Source: Aquilaria yunnanensis | Lineage: Eukaryota > Streptophyta > Magnoliopsida > Malvales > Thymelaeaceae | Assembly: GCA_039654915.1 (NCBI GenBank) | Contig: CM077599.1 | Coordinates: forward strand, 6,202,501 to 6,266,500 | Length of the DNA stretch: 64,000 bases | Direction of reading: 5' to 3' | Shown: one piece after another, positions 48,105 to 61,747 of the stretch | How the letters are laid out: the number at the start of each line of letters is the position of its first letter | Numbering within the stretch: the stretch's first letter is position 1 | Made by a program: the position numbers and the translations under genes | The notes under the pieces: generated by a model | Seen by the model: the letters and a program-made list of their open reading frames with translations, nothing else | Database searches by the model: none | What the model was told of the DNA's origin: nothing

Positions 48105-49413
48105 ATTTTACTCCCTCAAACTCTGACAACTCATTCACGGAATATCCTAAATTTTAGTGTGGTGCAACTCAATCCATTGACTATAGACCGTTGAGCACTT
48201 GGCCCTTTGAATGTCCAATATGTTAATTGGTAAACCCATAAAAAAATAAATAAAACTTTATTTCTAGTCACTCAACTTTTAGATTTCTTTCTTTTATACC
48301 CTATATTTTCATATTTAGCAATCTAAGCCTCGTCCCCAATTCATACTTACCATTGCAACCTCACTACCGCCGACGCCCATCATGAAGTCCCTTAGTCCTC
48401 TTCTGCATTGCCAATACACCCTCCCTACACATTGACAATTGCCTTCATTATCGACAACCACTGTTCAATACTTCCTCTAACTGACCCAGCTTATTGCCAA
48501 CTCTAATTAGTAGCCCTTATTATGACCAGATCAACCAACCTTAGCATCTGCCATGGCTTATATCGAGCAAACTGCAAGAAAATCTATTGGCAAAAGACAC
48601 CCTAAAGAATGATGGTGACAAAGGCTGCTAGAAAGTCAGCATCGGTGATTGGATGAGAAAAGAAGCCATATCAATTCAAGGCAAGAACAGTGGCTTTGAG
48701 GGAGATTTCATCTGCACAATTCACACCAAGATAATTGGAGAATTAGAGAACTCATCATTGTTTTGTAAACCAGAGAATCGGAGAATCAGAGATGAAAGAG
48801 AGAGATGGGAGGAAGGTTGAAAGCCTTTTGTCCTACTCTTGCCATGAATTTAACAATTGCAGACGATTCATATTTTTCTTCTGTCGGTGGTGAAGTTGAA
48901 GCATGCTGGATGCTTTGTTCTTTGATTTTTGTTTTTTGACTTAATTAAATTAATTATATTTTTTGTAATTAATTATATTACTTGAAAAGAGTAGCATTAT
49001 TTATTATTTTCAATGAAAATTTTATTTGTGATTAAAATTGATTATATTTTTTTGCAATTAACCCTAAACCTAAAAATATGTATCATTATTTATTTATTTT
49101 TCTTGAATTTTTTTCTAGGCTTTTTTATATCTTGATTATATTTTAATTTATAATTTTGATTTTTGAAACTTCTAATAAGTTTTTGCTTAATTATCATTAA
49201 ATGTTTCAAGTTACATCATTTTTGTGATTTAGTGGCTAAGACTTTAAATGGTTACAATCAGATCACTAAACCATTAGAAATTTAATGGTGTTAACCGAGT
49301 AAAAGGGTTAAAGGGGCAAAGTGCTCATCTTTTATAGTTAAAGGACTGATTTGCACTGTGCCATAATTCAGGGACTAAAAAAATTGAGTCATTATAATTC
49401 AAATGAGTAAAAT
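48105..49413. mobile_element. About 1.3-kb non-autonomous TIR element (diverged)
   Basis: The left end ATTTTACTCCCTCAAACTCT..GAGCACTTGGCCCTTT pairs with the right end reverse-complemented: ATTTTACTCATTTGAATTAT..GAGCACTTTGCCCCTTT. Roughly 120 bp of each end correspond, with drift. Flanking nine-mers GTATTTTGC and GAATTTTAG agree at 6 of 9. The interior (48330-48880) is GC-richer and may be captured sequence; the rest is AT-rich. The class is probably Mutator-like. Confidence 0.6.
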
Positions 49414-50384
49414 GAATTTTAGCCATATATATATACATACATACATACATACTTAGCATTGTATTAGGCTTCATTTTCTTTTTAAGCTTTAAAATTGTTT
49501 ATATATTTAAATGGTATCCAAATATTATTGACACAAAATGTCATCATTAAAACAAAACATAATAATAAAAGCACCAAAACATTCTCAATCATATAATATA
49601 GTTTCAACACATATGTTTATTCGTATGAAATGTTAGTGATAAAAGTTACAATAAATCATGTAGATATGTCTTCATCTTTTATTTGGGTTGCTTTTCATTT
49701 GTCTTGCATCAGTTCATTGTAACAATGCCAAAAACAATTAAATGTAATGTTGAAATATTGGGTTTTGTAAAATATAAGAATAATCATATTTACCAAAAAA
49801 ATAATATAGGATTCAAGAAGTTTATATTTTTTTGTTATCATCAGAAGCATGCGTGCAAAAGAATCTAATTTTTTCCATTGCCTGTAAAAATAAAAAAACA
49901 TGGTTAATAATAATTAAAGAATATGGAAAGTCATTTTTTACTATTAAATGGTCTAAAACTTACTATAATTGTAAAATAGTCAGAATTATAATGTTTAAAA
50001 TAAAAATTTAATGAACTTTAAATTATGGATCAAAATAATTAAAAATGTTGAATGACTAAAATTATAAACCAAAATACATTTGAGTCTTTTCTTAAATGGT
50101 ATAAAATATAATAAAACATAATCAATCATGATAGTTGTATAATGCTTGAAATTATAAATTTTAAATTGTAAAATAAGTTGGTGTACTTCAATATTTGAAA
50201 TAAATTATTTAACAGAGTTGAAGAACCAAAACACCTAACGTAATTGTCTAATAACTATAAGAAGACAGAGTAATTTAAATTTAAAATAAAGAAATTAAGT
50301 AATTCAAAATTTGAAGGAATAAGTTATTAAGTCATAGAAAACATATCAATATAACATTAATTACTTAATTTATTTATTTTAAAA
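49414..50384. other. Intergenic, very AT-rich; no supported gene
   Basis: A CATA microsatellite lies at about 49421-49455. Nothing else was recognised. Confidence 0.45.
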
Positions 50385-50690
50385 TTTTAATATTATTAGT
50401 ATGACATTAATTCAAAATTCAAGATTTAGCAAAATCAGGATTAATCTAGATTTAATCTTGTATTTATCTACCTAAAGTTAAAATTTAAATGTACGTAAAA
50501 AATTGTAACTTTAACTGGTATGTGTCACCGCTATATTGCATTAGAGGGTTAGAGATATATTCGGTGAATCATGTATAAAAGTTTGCAGTTAACTTACTAA
50601 AAAGGGAAAACGTGTCACATACTAGCTCTACAATCGCTCTCATCAAGAAAAAGATACAATCACCCTTAGATGTATTTTGCTTTATATATA
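50385..50690 (+). repeat. Dispersed repeat family, copy 3
   Basis: It aligns block by block with 33060-33390: TTAATCTTGTATTTATCTA, GTATGTGTCACCGCTATATT, GCAGTTAACTTACTAAAAAG, TAGCTCTACAATCGCTCTCA and CAAGAAAAAGATA. It lies directly upstream of a Harbinger-like MITE, as copy 1 does at a longer distance. Confidence 0.7.
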
Positions 50691-50740
50691 CTCCTTTCAT
50701 CTCTTAAAATCTGGACCATTTGATAATGCACGTAAATTAA

Positions 50741-51065
50741 CACCCAATTCATTTTAACTTAAGCCAACTTAATTTAAAACAACTTATTTTTATGTTTACA
50801 TCTTTTTTACTTGAAACTGATTTTATTTGAAAGTTAATATTTTTTAGGTGAAATAATCTATTGATGGTAAAATTTTTATAATACTATTAATTTTTTAAAC
50901 ATTAAAAAATAAAATTTCATATAAATTTAATAACATGATAAAAATTTTGTTTCAAATGGATTATTACACATATATAATATTAGCTTTCAAATGAAATTAG
51001 TTTTAGGTAAAAAAGATTTAAAACCATTTTAAATTAAGTTGACTTAAGTTAAAACAAATTGGGTG
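50741..51065. mobile_element. Complete Harbinger/Tourist-like MITE, 325 bp
   Basis: The perfect outer ends CACCCAATT / AATTGGGTG are flanked by TAA on both sides (50738-50740 and 51066-51068), the three-base duplication of PIF/Harbinger elements. Inside the ends, TTTTAACTTAAG pairs with CTTAAGTTAAAA. This is the reference copy for four more decayed relatives in the window. Confidence 0.85.
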
Positions 51066-51068
51066 TAA

Positions 51069-51495
51069 GACTTTTCTAGTTCTTATTTCATTCTTTTAAC
51101 ATACAATTATTATTTTATTTTTTTTTACATAAAAGTACATGTACTTCTTTAAACAAAAGTGACAAGTAGATATCAATTGTAATAGGCCCTACATATCTTT
51201 GCTATTTGATTTTCTCAACTTCTTATATATATAATTATTTGATATTTAATAATAATAAAATTATTTTATTTAAAAAAAATTATTTTGACATTAACATAAA
51301 AAGAATAGATGCTTGAGAAACAGAAGGAATTTATATTTAGATTACAAACGTGAAAAATGGCCAAGTAGAGTCACAGTTAAACGGAAACAGTAAAAACATT
51401 TTACCATCATCTACACATAAGAGTGATCTGAAACTTCAGTTCTGTTCTGTCTTTCTCAAACCCTAGCATCTCTTCTTTCGCGGAAGCCTTCTCCA
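51069..51495. promoter_or_regulatory. Promoter and leader region of the ATP synthase beta gene
   Basis: AT-rich until about 51420. A telo-box-like AAACCCTA lies at 51458-51465, 30 bases before the ATG, an element common in plant translation and energy genes. No clear TATA box was chosen. Confidence 0.4.
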
Positions 51496-54842
<3,347 letters not shown>

Positions 54843-55369
54843 TTAATGAAACCGTTCTACTGCAGTCTCCTTGTTTCATTTGGGATAATTGCGAAAATGA
54901 ATAATTACAGGCGGTGTTGGTGGTGCCAACAACGGGGAACCCTCGTTTTGAATGTATCAGGATTTTTTGGCGCTGTTTTGACATGTTATTACTGGAGACT
55001 GGAGAGTGTGAATAGAAATGGAACCTCTTAAAAACCGAGCCCCTGGATTTCTTGTTTAATAAGGGGAAAGTAGGAAGGTGGAGACGTGGAGTCGGGGATT
55101 TTATTTTCTTGGAGGAACTTGTGATCCTTTCTTTCAATCTTATAATTCATGATGCCAAAGATTTTGGGTGCCCCCTCGCTCTATTCTCTGTGGTTATAAT
55201 GCGATAGGCTTCTGTGCTAATTTTGCAGCGTGAAACGAACATGTTCACCATTTCAACGTTGTAATTTTATAGCATGAACCAATATCTTTATGTGAGAAAC
55301 ATGTACATGATCTTCAATCGATCTGAAGAAAGAAGTAAATGGATCTTCAGGACATTTTAGTTGTTAGAC
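54843..55369. other. Convergent 3' flank between ATP synthase beta and MATE genes
   Basis: It should contain both 3' UTRs. No other feature was recognised. Confidence 0.5.
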
Positions 55370-57652
55370 TCAGCCGACGCTCTGAGCTCTGAGTATAGCT
55401 TCTCCTGCCTGTAGGTTCAGAGTGAACTTCCATGACCATCTTAGGGGGGGGGGGGGGGGGGGAGAAGAATTTTGTAATGAACGTAGTTCGAGTTAAAACA
55501 ATACGATGATGTACCTCTCTATCCCAATTAGTGACCAAGTTCAGAGTAATAAGAGCCACGTTTTGCACAATCAGCCCGCAAATAATCCCCATCCATAGCC
55601 CCTGCGAATCGTTCATCAGAATATGAGTTGGTTACGTAAGACTCACACTTGCAGGGAGGGATAGATATTCACCATGCCTCCGACTTGGAAAGCAAAAGCA
55701 AGGATGATAGCGGAAGGAATTGCGATCACGTAATAAGCACCGAGATTGATCCATGCACACAAGTTTTGCCATCCACATCCTCTGGCAGCCCCTGCTCAAC
55801 ATCCAAATCATCCACTCCATCACCACCATCATGGCATAAATCTTATTTCAGCCGAAATCGCAATCCTAACTTTTGAAGCACGGTAAGTTTTAAGTACCTG
55901 AAAGAACGCATTGCAATCCGTCCAAGAAGTCGGAGAGGGCAAGCAAAGGCATCATTTTGGCCACGTATTTTACCACCTCTTCTTCGTTGCTGTAGAACCT
56001 TCCCCAAACGTGGCGCACCAAAATGGTGCCCATGCCAATCATCAAGCCCTCTGTCAGCGCTACTGCCATCATCACACGGAGTGCCAACCGCGCCCTCCGC
56101 GCATGCCCAGCACCCAATTCATTGGACACCCTTGTACTGTTAACAGGAATCAAGTTCAGTCGTTGAAGAGAAAGACTCTAACAATCTCAACTGTAGATAA
56201 ATGTTCATATATTTAACATGTTAGCATTTTGAAAAAGGTTAGCATACCTTATAGTGCCGCCAAGACCAACAGAGATCATATAGACCATCCAACATGTATT
56301 GAGGCTGTAAAATGAATCCAAAAATGGAAAATCGAAACTAATACCTCTCTAGATTATACTGGCCTATTGATATAACTTAGGAGTGGTAACACAAATTATA
56401 ATAAAACAAATGGATTACCTTATTGATAGGACAGATGTCTCTAGTTCTGGATTGGGCAAAAGGCCCGAAAGAAGGACAACCATCTCGAAGGACCAGTACT
56501 CAAAGCTGCTCCACATAATTAATGGAATTTATTATCATGGTTAGATCAACACCACATGCTTATGAAACTTATGAACAAAAAGGGTTACTTGATAAGGTCA
56601 AATTAAGTCAAACCATATCATAATAGCTGAAGGAATGGCAAGCTTGATGAAGCTAAGCAAATCATGAAATGCTTCCGTTGAAAACCCAGTCCATGTCTTG
56701 ATGCAAGTTGGGGAAAACCAGATATAGATGCCCAAAAGCAACACATTGACCCAATAAGACACAGAGATGGCCAGAGCAGCCCCTCTCCCTCCAAGCCCTG
56801 ATCGGAAAACAAGTGCCCAACACACACCAACATGCAGAACTGCTGTGATTCCAGAGCACACCAACATTGGGAAGACATTGTTCTGGGTCTGCAGAAACCT
56901 GTTGAGGCATTGAAGAATTCCATATGCGAAAAGGCCAGGGACCATCCAGCGGTTGAAATGTCCAGCTTCTGTTGAAATGTCCTGGTTTTGGCGTAAAGAG
57001 CTGAGGATCGGGCCAGTGTTGAACCAGATGATGGCTAAGGGGACGCTTAGGGTTAGCAGAGTTAGCATTGCTCTTTGGGTCTGGACTCCCAGCATGTGGT
57101 ATTGTTTGGCTCCATAGGCTTGCCCACATACAGTCTCCAGGGCACTTCCCATTCCTAGCTACGGAAAAGAAATTGGGTAAACCATAATTTAGATACCAAA
57201 GTCAAAGATGTGATCCATAAACCAATAAATCGGTTGGGTCTTGACCGTAACCGGTTAGGATCCACTACATGAATTCTGTCTTCTTAAAGGGTACTCAAAT
57301 TTGCCGGAAAAGGGATTATTCAAGCTTTCTAACTACTATTTAAACTATTGGAAGCACTTACCAAAACACTGAAACCAGTAACAGAAGCAAAAGAAGAGGC
57401 CATGGAAGCACCAGCAAGGGGTAGCTCACCCAGGTGGCCAACAAACATAGTTGAAATCACTTGCAAGCAATACTGCAACATACTGACTGCTATGAGAGGC
57501 CCTGCTAGCCATAGCTGCTGCTTTGCTTCCTCAACTACAGCCTCTCCACAGCACCAGCTTCTTGTTGCAGAATCTTGCCCTTCAAATTGCTGGTCTCTTT
57601 CTTGCCTTGGAAGGAGGGCAGCTTTAACTTCTGGTTTTTCTCTTCCTCCCAT
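55370..57652 (-). CDS. MATE-family multidrug/toxin efflux transporter (DTX type), 487 aa, eight exons
   Basis: Exons (minus): 57652-57362, 57158-56614, 56505-56419, 56304-56248, 56136-55898, 55791-55673, 55601-55515, 55408-55370. The phases close. MATE hallmarks are [20 protein letters not shown] and [20 protein letters not shown] in exon 1, [20 protein letters not shown] at the start of exon 2, [40 protein letters not shown], and [12 protein letters not shown]. About twelve membrane helices are expected. The family exports organic compounds using H+ or Na+ gradients, at the plasma membrane or tonoplast; the substrate here is unknown. The final 13-codon exon ([12 protein letters not shown]) is the least certain. 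It is head-to-head with a broken MATE copy at 60.5 kb. Confidence 0.93.
55444..55462. repeat. Run of 19 G within the last intron of the MATE gene
   Basis: On the transcribed strand this is a 19-C tract 36 bases upstream of the predicted final acceptor. It could act as part of the polypyrimidine tract and is likely length-polymorphic. Confidence 0.9.
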
Positions 57653-58679
57653 CTTGTTTCTTCAAGTGGGAGGGAAAAGGAACACCAGATTTAGGAGTCT
57701 TCATTAAATTTTAGTCAATCACGTCATGTTGAGATTGAAGATTACTTTTGTGTATTTTGTGGCTGCATGACAGTAATCGCAGACAAAAGTAGGAAAATTA
57801 CAGGGGAACTGTGGCTCCCACCATCTGGTATTTTTTAAGCCGACAAACTTGTTTTTATGCAAAATTCCTGGAAGTGAAATGCCTGGTCACTTGTTCAAAC
57901 AAATTTAATTAGAAATTTGATTCCGACACAGGATTCATTAGTGAATTGAAAACAAAAACCACGACTGATGTTTGGTGATGTGGCCCAAAGTTGGATTGGA
58001 TCCATATCGCCTTTGATATTGATGCTCTTGTATTGCGTTATGACTTGGGAAGTCCAGCTCGCTAACGTCTGAAGAGCAAATGACACACACAAAAAAAAAA
58101 ACAAAAAAAAAACAAAAAAAACAAAAATCCTACTTTCTACCGATCCGAATCGAAAGGTAAACTTATAGGAATTTAGAGAGTATATTAAAAAAGTTACGGA
58201 AGAATGTGACGTCCTACTACTCAAATTCTAGTCATTCCTATAATATTTATTGTACTTTACCAGTAACAATAGTTGTGCGTGGAACACAATAGAAAATCAA
58301 AGTTAGAGGGGGATGACTTTTAAATTAACGTGGGTCTCTGTATCTCAGCGATCAAGGTATATTCTTTTATCTTTTACCTTTTCTCTTTTCAGCTAAACTT
58401 TTTATGCAATTGCCCTTTTCCTTTTTCCTGGTTATTAACAAAAGGCAAGATTAGATTGCTACGTAAAGGAAAACGAAAACAGGGGGAAAAAAACACAGAC
58501 ACACACATGTTGGATCTGTCGTTTATTTCACCCACGAATGAGTAACTATTGGATGGGCCAGGCTTATAAGGCAATCGTGCTATTATAACATGGAATGATA
58601 TTTATAAGCTTTCCACAACAACCCGATAAATATTCACATTGTGCGGGATGGTCAGTGCATAAGAGTTAAAATGCTTTGT
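57653..58679. other. Upstream region of the MATE gene; no other gene seen
   Basis: It holds the promoter of the minus-strand MATE gene. An A-rich (CAAAAAAAA)n stretch lies at 58089-58126. No clear TATA box was identified and no other coding region was recognised. Confidence 0.45.
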
Positions 58680-60260
58680 CCCGGATGTGAATTGTCCTAG
58701 AAATTATGGAATTTTATCTCCTTTCCAATTTTTTCTTTCCTCTTCTTTTTTATTTTAATAGTTTTTTTTATACAGTATTTTTTTTAATGTTTCTCTTGCA
58801 TCTCTTCATTTTTCTTATTTTTTCTAGCTTTGCCTTTTTTAACATTTTCTAGTTTTATTTTTTATTTTCATTTCCTCATTTTTTATTATTTTCAAGTTTG
58901 TCTCTTATTTTCTTTCCATTTTTATTTCTTTTTCATTTTCTCTGGTTATTCTTTTTTAGTAGCTATCTATATTTTTATTTGTAACAATTTGTTCTTTTAG
59001 AGAAACTATTTCTTGTTCTCTAATTGCTAGTTATTTGTTGTTTTATTAAAAGGCGTTTGTTCTTTTGTCAGTTTTTGCTTGTTCCTTTAGATAAACTTGA
59101 TGTTTGTTCTTTTATTATATCTTTTTATTCTTTTATTTGGATATGTTTGTTCTTTTATTTGTTTATGTTTATTCTTTAGATGAACTAGCTATTTGTTTTT
59201 TTATAAGTTCCAACTTGTTCTTTTAGAGAAATAATTTTTTGTTATCTTATTACTAGTTGTTTGTTCTTTTATTAGTAGCTCTTTATTCTTTTATTAATAG
59301 GTATTTATTCCTTTATTAATTCATGTTTGTTCTTTTAGCTGAACTTGATATTTGTTCTTTTATTAGTAACTATTTGTTCTTTTATTATTATGTATTTGCT
59401 TTTTTATCAATTCATTTTTGTTATTTTAGCAGAACTAGTTATTTGTTCTTTTATTGGTAGCTATTTGTACTCTTATTAATAGTATTTTGTTCTTTTTTCA
59501 ATTTATTTTTTTAGTTCTTGCTTAAATAAAGGAAAAAAAATATATGTTGTCTTATTTCAAATTTTATGTAAGAAGAGTATTTGTTTCATGAATTCGCCTT
59601 AAAAAAGACAGCAATAGTGAAAAATAAAGAAGAAAAAATGGCAAAAATGAGAAATGGTAGATAAATTATTCCTATGTTAATATGTAATTTTTGTTTTACT
59701 AGTAATTTTTTGTTCTTTTGACTTAATGAGATGTTTGTTCATTTATTACTTGAAAAATTTGAAACAAAAAAAAGAAAGAAAAAAAATGTAGATAAAATTT
59801 GCAAAAAATAGTTTAAAATAAAAAGGAAAAATGAAATAAAGTTAAGAAGAAAATGTAGGCAAATTACCAAACTAAAAAACAAGGAACAAAATAACAGATA
59901 ATGTTAAATACAAAAAATAAGATGAAAAAATAGGAAAAGATTGGAAAGAGAAAAGCTTGAAAACAGGGGAAAAAATGCACAAGTAAAGCAAAATATTGGG
60001 AAAGGGGACAAAGAAAAAGTAAAACAAAAAAAAAATAGAGAAAGGGTGTAGTAAAACAAAAAATAAGCAAAATAAAAGCTAAACAAAGAAACAAAAACAA
60101 AAAGTAAAATGGAAAAGTAAAAAACTATGGAGAAATGATTAAAAAAAAAATTTAGAAACAAGTGAACAAAGAAAGAAAAAGTAAGAGAGGGGACAACCAT
60201 GATTCAAACTCACACCATAAGGTTTCAAAGCCAATACTAACTATTGCACCAAACAGAGAA
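58680..60260 (-). repeat. SINE-like tRNA head joined to a long T-rich minisatellite (copy 2)
   Basis: It has the same build as 11591-12435 but is longer. A plus-strand array of TTTGTTCTTTTATTAGTA-like units (58700-59530) is followed by A/G-rich sequence (59560-60190). On the minus strand come a box A-like TGGTGCAATAGTTAGTATTG (60251-60232) and a box B-like GAGTTTGAATC (60211-60201). The spacing of the two boxes fits an RNA polymerase III internal promoter. The low-complexity frames at 59864-60200 are not genes. Confidence 0.5.
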
Positions 60261-60544
60261 AGTTGTCCTGCTTTAGTAAAACTAATATAGTTAGGTTGCG
60301 TGCCCCAACTTCCATGTAGACCGGAGCACCCAGTTTCATCTTTTTATAAAAAGTTAACGCTTACCGCTGGCGTTGTTGGGAATAGGCAAGGACTCTATTG
60401 TCGCTAATCACCTGTAGCCAGACAGTAGTAGCAATTAAAGGATAACTCAAAATATGCTGAACCGGAGATTCAAACATAAATGTACTATATGCTTCTTCCG
60501 GGGATGATAGTACGAGAACTGAGCAGCAGCTAAACTCATTGTCG

Positions 60545-60893
60545 ATGATGGGCAAAGAAAACATGGAGCCGGGTCTGCTGGTTGGAGAAGAAGAGAAAAA
60601 AGTAGGTTTTCCCGTCCCATTGAATGGGGTCATTCAAGAAGCCAAGAAAGTTGGCTACATAGCAGGACCAATGGTGGCTATTAATTTTTCCCAGTATTTC
60701 TTGCAAGTTATGTCAGCCATGATGGTGGGTCACCTTGGCGAGCTTTATCTCTCCAGCACCGCCATTGCCATCTCTTTCTGTGCCGTCACCGGCTTCAGCC
60801 TTTCTGACCATATATTTATAACTGTCATTATGCATTTTTTACAACCACTTTTTGATAATCTTGATTTCTTTTATCATGCATTTCTTCTGATTC
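60545..60893 (+). pseudogene. MATE transporter gene fragment: exon 1 only, cut off by a CACTA element
   Basis: A frame from the ATG at 60545 gives an N-terminus homologous to exon 1 of the neighbouring MATE gene: GYIAGPMVAINFSQYFLQVM, then MVGHLGELYLSSTAIAISFC and AVTGFSL near 60811. The second MATE exon is not found. At the point where the other copy has its GT donor, this copy reads TCTGACC, so the donor is missing, and about 80 bases later a CACTA transposon begins. The rest of the gene may lie beyond the transposon, outside the window, or be lost. Confidence 0.85.
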
Positions 60894-60913
60894 CACTACT
60901 AAAATATAAGACT

Positions 60914-61399
60914 TTACCAACTGCCATTTACCAACGTGCAACAGTTGGCAAATGACAGTTGGTATTCGATACGTTGAAATTTTTTTTACCAACGATCATG
61001 AACCAGGCTTGGTTTCTATCGCGTACTTGTAGTTACCAACTGTTAGCCGTTGGTACCAACTGCCAGCAGTTGGTAACTACAAGTGCTACCAACTGCTAGC
61101 AGTTGGTAACTTACCAACGGCTAGCAGTTGGTAACTACAACTGCTACCAACTGCCGGTAGTTGGTAACTTACCAACGGGTAGCAGTTGGTAACTACAACT
61201 GCTACCAGCTGCTGGCTGTTGGTAACTTGGCAGTTAGTAATTACCAACTGTCAGGACAGTTGGTAGGAACCATCGTTGGTAGTTACCAACTAACATCAGT
61301 TGGTAAGGGAGTTGTTATGAAGCCGTTGGTAATTACCAACTTACATACACGTTGGTAACAGGATGACAGTCGGTAATTACCAACACGCGCAAGTTGGTA
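60914..61399. repeat. CACTA subterminal array of ACCAAC/GTTGGT inverted repeats
   Basis: Counting by eye, ACCAAC occurs 13 times and GTTGGT 14 times within under 500 bases. Many are arranged as short palindromes, the best being ACCAACTGCTAGCAGTTGGT (perfect over 20 bases, about 61088-61107). Such arrays bind the element's own transposition protein in En/Spm elements. CAGTTG/CAACTG also matches the plant MYB core consensus. Confidence 0.92.
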
Positions 61400-61747
61400 A
61401 GTTCCCCGTTTGCACATTGATAATGTACATTAAACGTTCCAGGTTTCGGTTGTTTTGTATTTTTTCCAGTTTGAATACACATTCAAAATTAAAATACCAA
61501 TTCAAAAGTTCGCCTAGCTTTACTCAGTAATAAACATTACACAGCTATACAAACGTAATTAAAATAAAATATTCTCAAATACAGCATAATTAAAAAAAAG
61601 AACATATGTGTCTGGAAGAAAGCATTCAACATTCAACGGATTACACATTTCAGTAATTTCAATTGAGTCTTAATTAGGTCTAAAAATTATTATGTAAGGG
61701 CTCTAACACAAGAACATTGGAAATGCGCTAACCTGTTGATGACGCCA

